A stretch of 15,485 bases of DNA from an uncultured Alphaproteobacteria bacterium. Its GTDB lineage: Bacteria > Pseudomonadota > Alphaproteobacteria > GCA-2731375. The translations under genes and the position numbers were made by a program. The notes under the pieces were generated by a model. That model saw only the letters and a list, made by a program, of their open reading frames with translations. It made no database searches and was not told the origin of the DNA. Location: contig CAJWZI010000012.1 of NCBI GenBank assembly GCA_913049615.1, positions 1 through 15,485 of the forward strand, written 5' to 3'. Each line of letters begins with the position of its first letter. Positions within the stretch are counted from its first letter, which is position 1. Positions 6,441 through 15,485 of this stretch are shown here, piece by piece.

Positions 6441-8069
6441 TTAACTCGAAACGGCCCCGGTATCCGTTACGGCCAGATCAAAGGCCGCTGCCATGAGGGC
6501 CTTGGTGTAATCCGTCTGGGGCGACGTGAAAATCTGCTCCGCCTTCCCTTGCTCCATAACTTTGCCGTTGCGCAAAACAATAACTTCGTCGGCCAGGGCA
6601 CGTACGACTTTTAGATCATGAGAAATGAATAAATAGGCCAGGCGGTGACGTTGCTGCAAATCGCGCAATAGATTTACGATTTGCGCCTGTACTGAAACGT
6701 CCAGGGCCGAGGTGGGTTCGTCAAGTACGACAAATCTCGGTTGCAATACCATGGCCCGGGCGATGGCGACGCGCTGGCGCTGGCCGCCGGAGAATTCATG
6801 GGGAAAACGGTCCATGGCCGAAGGGTCAAGTCCCACCTCCTTCAGAATGCGGGCGATCAAGGCGCGTCGTTCCTGATTATCTCCACCTTCGCCATGAATA
6901 AGAAGCCCTTCCTCGATTATTTGCGCGATGGACATGCGCGGGCTGAGTGAAGAGAAAGGATCCTGGAAGACGATCTGCATTTGCCGTCGCAGGGGCCTCA
7001 ACGCCTTGCTGCTAAAAGTATCGATTCCCGTCCCTTGGAATTGGACCGCTCCTTCGCTGGATATCAAACGTAATAGGGCCAGGCCCAATGTGGTTTTGCC
7101 GGAACCGCTTTCGCCCACTACGCCGACTGTGTGCCCTTCGCGCACCTCCAACGAAACCTCGTCTACGGCGCGAATGTGATCCACCGTGCGCCGGAATATT
7201 CCACTCTTGATAGGGAACCAGACACGCAAATTTTTTGCCGTCAGCACGGTCTTGGCCTCATCGGGGCGCCCAGCCGGTTTTCTATCAGGTTCGGATCTCA
7301 GCAAATGCATCGTGTAGGGGTGTTGCGGATGGTGAAATAGATCGTCCGTGACTGCTTGTTCCACGATCTCGCCACCGGTCATGACAACCACCCGGTCTGC
7401 CATACGGCGGACGATGCCCAGGTTATGGGTGATCAAAATCATGCCCATGCCCAGTTTGGTCTGGAGTTCCTTTAGCAGGTCCAGGATTTGTGCCTGAATG
7501 GTGACGTCCAGGGCTGTGGTGGGCTCGTCCGCAATCAGTATGTCCGGTTCGTTGGCGAGGGCCATAGCAATCATGACGCGTTGCCGTTGCCCGCCTGATA
7601 GTTGATGCGGGTAGGATTTCAGGCGCTTTTCCGGTTCCTGAATGCCCACCAGATGAAGCAGCTCCAGTACGCGGCTTCGCGATTGACCAGCAGTCATTTT
7701 CTTGTGCAAGGACAGCACTTCGCCAATCTGGGTTTCCACCACGTGCAGAGGGTTCAGGGCAGTCATGGGTTCCTGAAAAATCATGGAAATATTGTTGCCG
7801 CGGGCATGGCGCATGGTTGCCTTGTTGGCACCTATTAGCTCCGTACCCCGATAATCAATCGACCCTGACGGATGACTGGCCGTCGGGTAGGGCAATAATT
7901 GCAGGACGGACAGGGCGGTGACGGATTTACCGGAACCGCTTTCTCCAACTATGGCAAGAGTTTCACCCGGACTTAGATCGAAGGAAACATTCTTGACCGC
8001 ATGCGCTTGGCTGCCTTCGATGTGGAAATCCACGGACAGATCTCGAACTTTCAGAATTGGCTCGCTCAT
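6441..8069 (-). CDS. yejF: Peptide/microcin-type ABC transporter, fused double ATP-binding protein (YejF-like)
   Basis: The protein has 542 residues with two complete ABC ATPase domains in one chain, as in E. coli YejF. In the first half Walker A is G-E-S-G-S-G-K-S (42-49), the signature L-S-G-G-Q is at 157-161, Walker B L-I-A-D-E-P at 178-183 and the H-loop histidine near 215. In the second half Walker A is G-E-S-G-S-G-K-T (319-326), the signature F-S-G-G-Q is at 426-430 and Walker B V-V-L-D-E-P at 447-452, followed by I-S-H-D. Both sites look catalytically intact. H-P-Y-T after the first domain is typical of oligopeptide/dipeptide ATPases. It drives import through YejB and YejE from the cytoplasmic face. 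Its ATG overlaps the yejE stop in an ATGA, so translation is coupled. It is the last gene of the transporter operon. Confidence 0.95.
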   Translation of the reverse strand: MSEPILKVRDLSVDFHIEGSQAHAVKNVSFDLSPGETLAIVGESGSGKSVTALSVLQLLPYPTASHPSGSIDYRGTELIGANKATMRHARGNNISMIFQEPMTALNPLHVVETQIGEVLSLHKKMTAGQSRSRVLELLHLVGIQEPEKRLKSYPHQLSGGQRQRVMIAMALANEPDILIADEPTTALDVTIQAQILDLLKELQTKLGMGMILITHNLGIVRRMADRVVVMTGGEIVEQAVTDDLFHHPQHPYTMHLLRSEPDRKPAGRPDEAKTVLTAKNLRVWFPIKSGIFRRTVDHIRAVDEVSLEVREGHTVGVVGESGSGKTTLGLALLRLISSEGAVQFQGTGIDTFSSKALRPLRRQMQIVFQDPFSSLSPRMSIAQIIEEGLLIHGEGGDNQERRALIARILKEVGLDPSAMDRFPHEFSGGQRQRVAIARAMVLQPRFVVLDEPTSALDVSVQAQIVNLLRDLQQRHRLAYLFISHDLKVVRALADEVIVLRNGKVMEQGKAEQIFTSPQTDYTKALMAAAFDLAVTDTGAVSS

Positions 8070-9148
8070 GCGGTTTGTTCTGCTGCGACGGCTCCCGCCG
8101 CCGCACTCTTGCGTGGGTCAAAGGCGTCGCGAACCGCCTCGAAGATAAAGATTAGCAGCGTCAACATGGTCGACAGCATGATAAAGGCGGTAATGCCTAA
8201 CCAGGGCGCCTGTAAATTAGCCTTGCCCTGTTGCAGCATTTCGCCCAGGGAGGGCGAGCCGGGTGGCAGGCCAAAGCCCAGGAAGTCCAACGCCGTCAAG
8301 GTGGTGATGGAGCCGGATAGGATAAACGGCAGAAAGGTCAGTGATGCGACCGTGGCGTTGGGCAAGACGTGACGGTACATGATCATGGCGTCCGACAGGC
8401 CGAGGGCACGGGCGGCACGGACATAGTCGAAATTCCGGGCACGCAGAAATTCTGCCCGCACCACGCCCACTAGGCTCATCCAGGAAAACACCAGCATTAT
8501 GCCCAAAAGCCACCAGAAATTCGGTTCTACGAAGCTGGCCAGGATTATCAGCAAGTACAGGGTGGGTAGGCCTGACCAGACCTCGATAAAGCGCTGAAAC
8601 AACAGGTCGGTCCAGCCGCCGAAATAGCCCTGCACTGCCCCGGCCATGACCCCGATTATGGACGAAAAGATGGTCAAGATCAGGCCGAATAGCACGGAAA
8701 TGCGGAACCCATAAATTAGGCGTGCTACCACGTCCCGTCCCTGATCGTCCGTGCCTAGCCAATTGTCGGCCGATGGCGGAGCTGGCGCCGGGACTGGCAG
8801 GTCATAATTGATAGTTCTGTAACTGTATCGGATCAGCGGCCAAAGGGTCCAGCCATCGGCCTTGGCTATCAGCTCCATAACAAAGGGGTCGCGATAATCC
8901 GCTTCGGTCTCGAACTCGCCACCGAAAGTTGTTTCGGGGTAGGCAACAAACACGGGTGTGTACATCTCGCCTTTGAAACCGATCAGCAATGGTTTGTCGT
9001 TGGCAATCAATTCAGCAAACAGGGCGAGGACCAACAGGAACAGGAAGATCCAAAGGGACCAATAGCCCCTTTTATTAGCCTGAAAGTTCCGCAAACGGCG
9101 GTGGGTAAGGGGCGTAATGGGCCGGCCCAGAAATTTATCCCCCGCCAC
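8066..9148 (-). CDS. yejE: ABC transporter permease, YejE-like
   Basis: The protein has 360 residues. The N-terminus K-R-G-Y-W-S-L-W-I-F-L leads into the first membrane helix (about 30-48) and then I-A-N-D-K-P-L-L, as in E. coli YejE. A periplasmic segment with F-G-G-E-F-x-T-E-A-D-Y-R-D-P follows, then the permease core with L-G-T-D-D-Q-G-R-D-V, R-F-I-E-V-W-S-G-L-P-T-L and the cytoplasmic EAA loop around F-D-Y-V-R-A-A-R-A-L-G. It ends with E-A-V-R-D-A-F-D-P-R-K. The start is GTG, three bases after the yejB stop, with AGG nearby. It forms the inner-membrane channel with YejB for peptide-like substrates. Resemblance to the enterobacterial protein is strong through the core. Confidence 0.95.
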   Translation of the reverse strand: MAGDKFLGRPITPLTHRRLRNFQANKRGYWSLWIFLFLLVLALFAELIANDKPLLIGFKGEMYTPVFVAYPETTFGGEFETEADYRDPFVMELIAKADGWTLWPLIRYSYRTINYDLPVPAPAPPSADNWLGTDDQGRDVVARLIYGFRISVLFGLILTIFSSIIGVMAGAVQGYFGGWTDLLFQRFIEVWSGLPTLYLLIILASFVEPNFWWLLGIMLVFSWMSLVGVVRAEFLRARNFDYVRAARALGLSDAMIMYRHVLPNATVASLTFLPFILSGSITTLTALDFLGFGLPPGSPSLGEMLQQGKANLQAPWLGITAFIMLSTMLTLLIFIFEAVRDAFDPRKSAAAGAVAAEQTA

Positions 9149-9151
9149 CGC

Positions 9152-10267
9152 CTAGACCTCGCGGCTTTCAAAATCGATGCGGGGATCGATGATCATGTAC
9201 ATCAAATCACCAATCAGGTTCAGAATTAGCCCCATAAGTGTGAAAACGTACAAGGTCCCAAGGACCACAGGATAATCCCGGTTCAGCGCTGCCTCGAATC
9301 CCAGCAAACCCAGGCCATCGAGCGAGAAAATCACCTCGATCAACAACGATCCGGTGAACAACACGCCGATAAAAGCTGAGGGAAAGCCTGCCACCACGAT
9401 CAACATGGCGTTGCGGAAGACATGGCCGTACAGAACGCGACGTTCGCTCAAGCCCTTAGCCCGGGCAGTGACCACGTAGTGTTTGTTAATTTCGTCAAGA
9501 AAGGAATTCTTGGTCAGCATGGTCAAGGTGGCAAAACCGCCGATGGCCATGGCAGTAATGGGTAGCGCCATATGCCAAAAATAGTCGGCAATCTTGGCTG
9601 GCCAGCTCATGTCGTCCCAGCCTTCCGAGGTGAGGCCGCGCAGAGGGAAGATGTCCCAGAACGAACCTCCCGCGAACAGAACAATCAGCAGGACTGCGAA
9701 AAGGAAGCCCGGTATGGCGTAGCCGACGATTATTGCGGTGGAGGACCAGATATCAAACCGGGTGCCGTCCCGAACCGCCTTGGCAATGCCCAAGGGGATG
9801 CAGATCAAATATGTAAGCAGGGTGGTCCAGATACCCAGTGAAATTGAGACGGGCATTTTTTCGATGACTAGGCTAATCACTGCACGATCCCGAAAGAAGC
9901 TCTCGCCAAAATCAAATTGTAGGTAGTTCCAAATCAATAGGAAGAACCGTTCATGGGCAGGCTTGTCCAAACCGAATTGCTGTTCTAGATCCTTAATCAG
10001 CTCAGGATCCAGCCCCTGTGCACCGCGATATTTGGACGTTACGGCCGCGGCCGCGCCTTGAGTGGCGGCCTGCTGTTCTCGGCTAATTTCGGCCCCACCA
10101 CTACCCGCGACACGGCTAGTTGCTTCCACCGCCGTCCCAGTGAGTTGGGCGATCACCTGCTCCACCGGTCCGCCAGGTAGAAATTGCAAGACGATGAAAT
10201 TCAACAACATGATGCCGAACAACGTTGGGATCATCAGCAGCAGGCGGCGGATGATATAGGCAATCAT
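9152..10267 (-). CDS. yejB: ABC transporter permease, YejB-like
   Basis: The protein has 371 residues. The start [18 protein letters not shown] is the typical first helix of DppB/YejB permeases, followed by F-L-P-G-G-P-V-E. A longer Ala/Gly-rich periplasmic segment (about 45-85) precedes [10 protein letters not shown], as in YejB rather than DppB. Membrane helices follow, with the EAA loop [11 protein letters not shown] and the dipeptide-permease end L-G-L-L-G-F-E-A-A and [17 protein letters not shown] 10267 lies three bases after the stop of the second binding protein, so it is in the same operon. It is the partner of YejE in the inner membrane. Confidence 0.95.
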   Translation of the reverse strand: MIAYIIRRLLLMIPTLFGIMLLNFIVLQFLPGGPVEQVIAQLTGTAVEATSRVAGSGGAEISREQQAATQGAAAAVTSKYRGAQGLDPELIKDLEQQFGLDKPAHERFFLLIWNYLQFDFGESFFRDRAVISLVIEKMPVSISLGIWTTLLTYLICIPLGIAKAVRDGTRFDIWSSTAIIVGYAIPGFLFAVLLIVLFAGGSFWDIFPLRGLTSEGWDDMSWPAKIADYFWHMALPITAMAIGGFATLTMLTKNSFLDEINKHYVVTARAKGLSERRVLYGHVFRNAMLIVVAGFPSAFIGVLFTGSLLIEVIFSLDGLGLLGFEAALNRDYPVVLGTLYVFTLMGLILNLIGDLMYMIIDPRIDFESREV

Positions 10268-10270
10268 GGC

Positions 10271-12103
10271 TTATTCCCGGCCTAGGTCGGCGGCTTTTGC
10301 CGGGTTCCACCACCAAGTATCCAGGACGCCGCGGGCATATTTGGGCTTGATGGCCGGGCGGCCAAATAGATCCCAATAGGCGATGGTGTGTGATGCCTTG
10401 AACCATTGTGGTACCAGATTGTGGGTCCACATAATAACCCGGTCCAGGGCATGCGTGGCATGGCGCAATTCATCACGGCTTTTTGCGGCAATGATTTTTT
10501 CGATCAGATCGTCCACCGCCGGGCTTTTCAGGCCGGTGTAATTGCGTCCACCCTGCATGTCGGCTGTCTTGGAGCCCCATGCATTGCGTAGGGCAAGGCC
10601 CGGCGTCAGAGAGGATGAATTGCGGAAGGTAGTGATATCGAAATCAAAATTTTGGACGCGGCGTTGATATTGCGCTGGTTCCACGAGGCGGAAACGGGCT
10701 GTGATGCCCAATTTCTCAAGATTGCGCACATAAGGCATCACAATTCGTTCGAATAACTTGCTATACGATAGAAATTCAATCTCGAACGGTTGGCCCTTTC
10801 TGTTTACCAGCTTGCCGTTCTTGATGGTCCAGCCCGCGGCTGTCAGTAAATTCCTGGCCATGCGTAGCTCTCGTCGGATATTGCCAGAGCCGTTAGTTTT
10901 CGGGGCCCGGTACACGGGGCCATATGCTTCCGCTGGCAAGTCCTTACGCCAAGGCTGTAGCAAGGCTAATTCCGGGCCTTGCGGCGTGCCGGTGGCTTCC
11001 ATGTCGGAATTCTGAAAGATGCTGTAGGTGCGTTTGTACAAACCATAAAACAGATTCTTGTTGGTCCATTCAAAATCAAATACCAGTCCGATCGCCCGGC
11101 GTACCCGCCGGTCGGCAAATTTGGCTTTGCGAGTATTGATGAAAAAGGCCTGGAATCCGGAAGGATTATCATCGGGCATTACTTCCTTGATCAACCGACC
11201 GTCTTTCACCGCCGGCACATTGTCGTATTTGGTTGCCCAGTTTCGGGAAGTAAAATCTTCCCGGAAATCCAGCTTGCCGGCAAACAAAGCCTGCAATCCG
11301 ATATCCCGATCGCGGTAATAATCCCAGGTGATGCGGCGAAAATTGTAGCGTCCGCGATAGACCGCCAGACCCTTACCCCAATGATTATCAGCAAGAACAT
11401 AGGTGATGGAACGGCCCGGATCCACCTTGTCCACTCTGTAGGGGCCACTACCCAGGGGTGGGGTCATGGTGGTTTTCGTGAAATCGTGCTGCAGGTACCA
11501 TGCCTTGGAGATAATAGGCATGCTAGCGGCCGTGGCTGGCAGGTCACGGGTCAGGACACCCTTGGCGAAATTGAAACGGATTTTGCGATGGGTCAGCACC
11601 TTGGTCCCGGTGATATCCTTGAACAGAACGCGAAAAGCCGGATGACCCTGTTCCTTTAGTGTCTTGAATGAAAAGGCAATATCCTCTGCCGTTATCTCGC
11701 TGCCGTCATGCCAGCGCGCCCGCGGCCGAATAGTAAAGGTGATCGACTGCCGGTTATCGGGAATTACAACACCACTGGCGATAAGACCATAAAAGGAATC
11801 CTCTTCATCGCCGGATGCTGTCATCAGTGTCTCGAATGTCAGTAACCGGCCGTCCACCCCAAACGGGTTGCTGCCTGCGGCCCACCGGCCTTTCAGAATA
11901 AAAGGATTTAAACTATCGAAATTTCCATTGTACCAAAGACGCAAGTGCCCGCCTTTCGGAGCGTTGGGGTCGACATAGTCGAAATGCGAGAATTCAGGGC
12001 CATAATTCAGTTTGCCAAGGATGGAGAAGCCATGTTGCGGTTTGGAGGCGGCTTGTTCAAACCAGCCTAGAAACAACAACAGAAATAACGCGAGACGAAT
12101 CAT
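10271..12103 (-). CDS. Periplasmic extracellular solute-binding protein, YejA-like (second copy)
   Basis: About 610 residues from ATG 12103. M-I-R followed by a hydrophobic run (L-A-L-F-L-L-L-F-L-G-W) and A-A-S near 18-20 makes a good signal peptide. The mature part has family 5 binding-protein marks: F-D-Y-V-D-P-N-A-P-K-G-G near 41-52, R-W-H-D-G (130-134) with A-E-D-I-A-F-S, L-G-S-G-P-Y-R-V-D-K-V-D-P-G-R-S-I, and a closing L-D-T-W-W-W-N-P. It captures oligopeptides or peptide-like compounds for YejB/YejE. It is a paralogue of the upstream gene with the same layout, but many residues around the binding cleft differ, so the two may take different ligands. An alternative GTG at 12130 overlaps the previous stop (GTGA) and has AAGGGG five bases upstream; it would add nine residues before the signal peptide. 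The ATG gives the better signal peptide. Confidence 0.92.
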   Translation of the reverse strand: MIRLALFLLLFLGWFEQAASKPQHGFSILGKLNYGPEFSHFDYVDPNAPKGGHLRLWYNGNFDSLNPFILKGRWAAGSNPFGVDGRLLTFETLMTASGDEEDSFYGLIASGVVIPDNRQSITFTIRPRARWHDGSEITAEDIAFSFKTLKEQGHPAFRVLFKDITGTKVLTHRKIRFNFAKGVLTRDLPATAASMPIISKAWYLQHDFTKTTMTPPLGSGPYRVDKVDPGRSITYVLADNHWGKGLAVYRGRYNFRRITWDYYRDRDIGLQALFAGKLDFREDFTSRNWATKYDNVPAVKDGRLIKEVMPDDNPSGFQAFFINTRKAKFADRRVRRAIGLVFDFEWTNKNLFYGLYKRTYSIFQNSDMEATGTPQGPELALLQPWRKDLPAEAYGPVYRAPKTNGSGNIRRELRMARNLLTAAGWTIKNGKLVNRKGQPFEIEFLSYSKLFERIVMPYVRNLEKLGITARFRLVEPAQYQRRVQNFDFDITTFRNSSSLTPGLALRNAWGSKTADMQGGRNYTGLKSPAVDDLIEKIIAAKSRDELRHATHALDRVIMWTHNLVPQWFKASHTIAYWDLFGRPAIKPKYARGVLDTWWWNPAKAADLGRE

Positions 12104-12126
12104 GGGCGGATGATAGCAGATCGATA

Positions 12127-13956
12127 TCACTTCCGCCCCTTCAGGGCCGCTTGAAGGGTCTCGTCCTTTGCTTCGTCGACCCACCAAGTATCGGAGAATC
12201 CAAGCCCGTATTTAGGTTTGATAGCCGGACGTGAAAACCGGTTCCAATAAGCGATCCGATAACTGTTGATGTGCCAATTGGGGATGACGAAATGGTTCCA
12301 TAACAGCACGCGATCCAAGGCGCGAGTGGCGGCAACCAATTCCCCGCGGCTGCTGGCAAAAATAATTTGGTCGATTAGTTTGTCGATTGCTGGGTCCTTA
12401 ATGCCGATGTAGTTTCGGCTGCCGGGTCGGTCGGCGGCTGCGGATCCCCAAAAATCCCGCTGTTCATTTCCTGGTGAAAGGGATTGTCCCCAACTGCCCA
12501 CTATGACATCGAAATCGAAATTCCGAATTCGGTTAATGTATTGCGAGGTGTCCACAACACGAACTTCGACCTTGATGCCCAGCCGTTCCATGGCCCGTTG
12601 GATGGGCGCAACAATTCGCGCGAAACCCTGGTTAACTAGTAGGAATTCCAGCGCCATGACTTCGCTGGTCTCGTTGTTGGTCAATTTACCGTCTTTCACA
12701 AACCAGCCCGCCGTTTCCAATAACCGCTTAGCCTGGCGCAGTTGGCGCCGCGATCTACCTGATCCATCTGTTTCGGGCAGCTTAAATTCCTTTGTGAACG
12801 TCTCGGCAGGAATTTGGCCTCTCAATGGCTCCAGAAACTTCAATTCCGCCCCGGTGGGTATTTTGGTCGCTGCCAGTTCGGAATTCGAAAAGTAACTTCG
12901 GGTTCGTGTGTATTGGCCAAAAAACAGGTTTTTGTTCGCCCATTCAAAATCAAATGTCAGGGCAAGGGCCTCACGAACTCGACGATTCTGAAACTTTGAC
13001 TTGCGAACGTTGAAGGCGAAGGACTGCATGCCGGTGGGATTATTGTTCGCTAGGGTTTCCCTGATTACTTTACCTTTCGCAATGGCTGGAAAATTGTATT
13101 GGGTGGCCCAGACCTTGGCTGTATTTTCTTGGCGAAAATCGAAGGCGTTGGCCTTGAAGGCCTCAAGAGCCACGGTGGGGTCCCGATAATATTCAAAACG
13201 GATTGCGTCAAAGTTGTATCGGCCCTTGTTGACGCCAAGATTCCTGCCCCAGTAATCTGCTACCCGTTCGAAGGTGATGCTACGACCGGGATCGACCTTG
13301 CCAATTTTGTAGGGACCGCTGCCTAGGGGAGGCTCCAACGTAGTACGCTCAAAATCACGGCCTTGCCAGTGGTGTTTGGGTAATATCGGTAGCTGTCCGA
13401 TAATCAGGGCCAGCTCGCGATTCTTCCGGCCCTTGAAGATAAATTTGACTTTGTGGGGGGATAAAACTTCGGCCTTTTCCACGTTGGCGTAGTAAAATCG
13501 GTAAAACGGCGCACCCTTTGATTTCAGGAGGTCCAGGCTGAAGGCGACATCGTCCGCCGTAACAGGCTTACCGTCGTGCCAGCGGGCCTGTTTCCGTAGC
13601 ATGAAACTGACCGAGGACAGATCGTTTGCCACCAGGGCGCTTTCCACCAGCAAACCATATTCTGCGAAGGCTTCGTCGCGGGAAGATTCCATGAGTGTGT
13701 CATAAATTAGCCCCAATCCGGCAGCGGAACTGCCTTTGATGGTAAAGCTGTTGAGGGTATCGAAGGTGCCACGGGCTTCCATGCGCACTAGGCCGCCCTT
13801 GGGCGCGTTGGGATTGACATATTCAAAATGATTGAAGCCCAGCGGATACTTGAGTGCACCGAACATGGACATGCCATGGCGGCCCAAACTGTCGTTAGCG
13901 GCAGTTGCCGCCGGGCCAATGAACAGTAGTCCGATTGTGAGCAAAACCGCACGCAT
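12127..13956 (-). CDS. yejA: Periplasmic extracellular solute-binding protein, YejA-like (first copy)
   Basis: The protein has 609 residues. A signal peptide is visible: M-R-A-V-L-L-T-I-G-L-L-F-I-G-P-A-A-T-A-A with cleavage probably near 19-21. After H-G-M-S-M-F-G-A-L-K-Y-P come F-N-H-F-E-Y-V-N-P-N-A-P-K-G-G (41-55), R-W-H-D-G-K-P-V-T-A-D-D (125-136), L-G-S-G-P-Y-K-I-G-K-V-D-P-G-R-S-I and the end S-D-T-W-W-V-D. These are marks of the YejA branch of family 5 binding proteins, which feed peptides or peptide-nucleotide antibiotics such as microcin C to the Yej permease in enterobacteria. The ATG has GGAG seven bases upstream. It heads the transporter operon. The 110-nt gap before it has a perfect TTGACA on the minus strand (14055-14050) but no well-spaced -10, so a promoter there is possible but not shown. 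Confidence 0.93.
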   Translation of the reverse strand: MRAVLLTIGLLFIGPAATAANDSLGRHGMSMFGALKYPLGFNHFEYVNPNAPKGGLVRMEARGTFDTLNSFTIKGSSAAGLGLIYDTLMESSRDEAFAEYGLLVESALVANDLSSVSFMLRKQARWHDGKPVTADDVAFSLDLLKSKGAPFYRFYYANVEKAEVLSPHKVKFIFKGRKNRELALIIGQLPILPKHHWQGRDFERTTLEPPLGSGPYKIGKVDPGRSITFERVADYWGRNLGVNKGRYNFDAIRFEYYRDPTVALEAFKANAFDFRQENTAKVWATQYNFPAIAKGKVIRETLANNNPTGMQSFAFNVRKSKFQNRRVREALALTFDFEWANKNLFFGQYTRTRSYFSNSELAATKIPTGAELKFLEPLRGQIPAETFTKEFKLPETDGSGRSRRQLRQAKRLLETAGWFVKDGKLTNNETSEVMALEFLLVNQGFARIVAPIQRAMERLGIKVEVRVVDTSQYINRIRNFDFDVIVGSWGQSLSPGNEQRDFWGSAAADRPGSRNYIGIKDPAIDKLIDQIIFASSRGELVAATRALDRVLLWNHFVIPNWHINSYRIAYWNRFSRPAIKPKYGLGFSDTWWVDEAKDETLQAALKGRK

Positions 13957-14066
13957 GTGTCATCTCCGGCTGTGTATTGGTTATTATGAAACGATGGCTT
14001 CTGAATGGTGCAAGATCAAGATCTTGGAGATTGATTCTGTTTATAAATTTGTCAATTCGACGTCGA

Positions 14067-14849
14067 TTAACCTCGTAAAACCGCCAATGCTTTCGCGTGC
14101 AGGGCCGGGTTGGCGGCGGCCAAGATGTTGTCAATTTCGATCTGACCATCGAAACGCAGGTGACTGCCGTTCCAGTCCGTCACAACACCACCGGCGTTTT
14201 GGATGATGGGTACATGTGTGGCCACGTCCCATTCATGCACGTTGCCTTCCGTGACAATATCGACAAAGCCCGTGGCCAACATGGCGAAGGCATAGCAATC
14301 CGTACCCATGCGGGTCAGACCGGTCGCTTCAGACAGGCGTTCGAAACCCGCAATTTGATCGGAGCTATAATAGGACATGTCTGTTGTAAACAGCTTTGAC
14401 CTTGACAGGTCTTCGTTCTTTGTCGTCGCTATGGACCGGCCATTCAGACTGGCCGTGCCGTCCATGGCGCCGACCCAACGCTCCCGGGCAATCGGCTGGT
14501 CCATGATACTTAGCACCGGCGCACCGTCCCGGGCCAGGGCGATTAACGTTCCGAATAGGGGTATGCCGCTAATGAACAACTTAGTGCCATCGATGGGGTC
14601 GAGATACCAATGCCATTCCCCGTCACCGGCGATTTCCGGAAACTCCTCGCCGCGAATGCCATGCCCAGGTGCTTCCGCCTCTATGATGGCCCGCATGGCC
14701 CTCTCGGCCTCTCGGTCAGCTATGGTTACGGGGCTTTCATCAGCCTTGGTTTCGATATTCAACTCGGTGCGGAAATAAGTACGGATGATTTCACCCGCGG
14801 CGTCCGCCAACCGATGGGCTATGGCCAAATAACAGCCGGACTCATCCAT
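14067..14849 (-). CDS. hisN: Histidinol-phosphatase, inositol monophosphatase fold (HisN type)
   Basis: The protein has 260 residues, the standard family size. The metal-binding motifs of inositol-monophosphatase-like enzymes are complete: G-E-E-F-P around 67-71, W-Y-L-D-P-I-D-G-T-K-L-F-I-S-G (81-95, ligands Asp84 and Asp87), and E-W-D-V-A-T-H-V-P-I-I-Q-N-A-G-G (206-221, Asp208). The run D-P-I-D-G-T-K-x-F-I-S-G-x-P-L-F-G-T-L-I is typical of the HisN subgroup, which hydrolyses L-histidinol phosphate in histidine synthesis and stands in for HisB-type phosphatases in many alphaproteobacteria. Inositol-1-phosphatase or a related sugar phosphatase cannot be excluded. It starts five bases after the cytochrome stop, so the two are co-transcribed. 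Its ribosome site is weak (AGAGTAAG). Confidence 0.88.
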   Translation of the reverse strand: MDESGCYLAIAHRLADAAGEIIRTYFRTELNIETKADESPVTIADREAERAMRAIIEAEAPGHGIRGEEFPEIAGDGEWHWYLDPIDGTKLFISGIPLFGTLIALARDGAPVLSIMDQPIARERWVGAMDGTASLNGRSIATTKNEDLSRSKLFTTDMSYYSSDQIAGFERLSEATGLTRMGTDCYAFAMLATGFVDIVTEGNVHEWDVATHVPIIQNAGGVVTDWNGSHLRFDGQIEIDNILAAANPALHAKALAVLRG

Positions 14850-14854
14850 ATTTC

Positions 14855-15397
14855 TTACTCTGCCGGCAGTGCGGGGGGTGAACCGTGCTTTGTAAGCATA
14901 TAGGCGATTAAATTGGCTCGTTCCGCTGGTTTTTTGATGCCTTTGAAGGCCATCTTGGTGCCCGGCAAATTACCCTTGGGATCGGCTAAGAAAGAATCCA
15001 GGTCCTCGTAGTTCCATTCCCCACCCATCTCCTTCATGGCGGTGGAATATCTGAAGGAGTTGCCGCTCGCCTTTTTCTGGCCGATGATGCCAAATAGAGC
15101 CGGCCCAACCTTGTGTTTGCCGCCCTTGTCAAAGCTATGACAGGCCTTGCATTTCTTAGCAGCCTTTTCACCCTCGGCCGGATCAGCCGTGGCTAAAAGA
15201 GCCGCCAAACTGACGCTGGGCGCTGTACTCTTGGCAGCTGCGGTCGCCGTCTCAGCCTCTTCTTCGACGCCTTCGATGGCGATGGCGGTCTTGGTAGGCG
15301 CCGTCGGGTGGACAAGAAGTTTGGAAATCTCGTTGATAACTACGAGCAATAATACGGCACCAACAACAGCGCCAAATAGTTTAATCAGTTCATACAT
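14855..15397 (-). CDS. cycM: Membrane-anchored mono-heme cytochrome c (CycM / c552-like)
   Basis: 180 residues from ATG 15397. The N-terminal M-Y-E-L-I-K-L-F-G-A-V-V-G-A-V-L-L-L-V-V-I-N is an uncleaved signal anchor as in alphaproteobacterial CycM. An acidic, Ala/Thr-rich linker (about 31-70) leads to a class I cytochrome c domain with the heme site C-K-A-C-H (83-87), G-P-A-L-F-G-I-I-G, and the axial Met149 in G-T-K-M-A-F. It sits in the inner membrane facing the periplasm and probably carries electrons from the bc1 complex to the terminal oxidase. A start 69 bases upstream (ATG 15466, with AAGGGG eight bases before it) would add 23 polar residues ahead of the anchor; family architecture favours 15397. 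The remaining 88 nt to the window edge hold no other gene that I can see. Confidence 0.9.
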   Translation of the reverse strand: MYELIKLFGAVVGAVLLLVVINEISKLLVHPTAPTKTAIAIEGVEEEAETATAAAKSTAPSVSLAALLATADPAEGEKAAKKCKACHSFDKGGKHKVGPALFGIIGQKKASGNSFRYSTAMKEMGGEWNYEDLDSFLADPKGNLPGTKMAFKGIKKPAERANLIAYMLTKHGSPPALPAE

Positions 15398-15485
15398 TGT
15401 CACGGCGGCAACCCCAATCGTGCCTGTGGAACCTCTTTCCCAATCGGGCGGCTCACCGTATAACATCGCCGCAACCCCTTGCCTA

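Noticed and set aside
8217..8762. 181-residue minus-strand ORF inside yejE
   Set aside because: It is a different frame of the well-supported yejE coding region, with low-complexity Arg/Gly/His composition typical of a shadow frame.
10979..11659. 226-residue plus-strand ORF
   Set aside because: It is antisense to a clear binding-protein gene, shows no domain pattern and has no ribosome site of note.

Overview
The window looks like a chromosomal piece of a marine-type alphaproteobacterium, Rhodospirillales-like. This rests on protein flavour and on the order membrane-anchored cytochrome c, HisN-type phosphatase, then a Yej-type peptide ABC transporter with two binding proteins. Taxonomy is inference. 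All recognised genes are on the minus strand, so transcription runs from high to low coordinates. I see no tRNA, rRNA, CRISPR, transposase or phage gene.

Right block (about 15397 down to 6441): a membrane-anchored mono-heme cytochrome c, an inositol-monophosphatase-fold histidinol phosphatase, and a five-gene ABC importer: two tandem YejA-like binding proteins, YejB and YejE permeases, and a YejF double ATPase. Spacing is 3 to 23 nt or a 4-nt overlap, so the transporter is one operon. It is an ordinary, well-conserved block.

Left block (about 6185 down to 1604): a tight operon headed by what I read as a selenoprotein. Two reading frames that look separate (6185 to 5877, and 5873 to 4455) are one frame interrupted by a single TGA at 5876-5874. 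The residues after it give Sec-Gly-Ser-Cys, the signature of the UGSC family of (seleno)proteins, and a bacterial SECIS-like hairpin starts straight after the TGA. The joined protein is about 576 residues: an N-terminal UGSC domain and a long C-terminal domain of unknown function. The next gene encodes a paralogue of that C-terminal domain without the UGSC part. It overlaps the selenoprotein gene and is followed, stop codon abutting start codon, by a thioredoxin-reductase-like flavoprotein with a CxxC centre. A tandem EthD-domain protein comes next.

Far left: after a 238-nt gap with a plausible promoter comes a luciferase-like (LLM class) flavin oxidoreductase, then the first codons of a short-chain dehydrogenase that runs out of the window.

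The selenoprotein operon is the notable content. A Sec/Cys redox centre, a non-selenium paralogue and a dithiol flavoprotein encoded together suggest a thiol/selenol redox system. The nearby EthD, LLM and SDR genes hint that it may serve the breakdown or conversion of an organic compound. The substrate is unknown.
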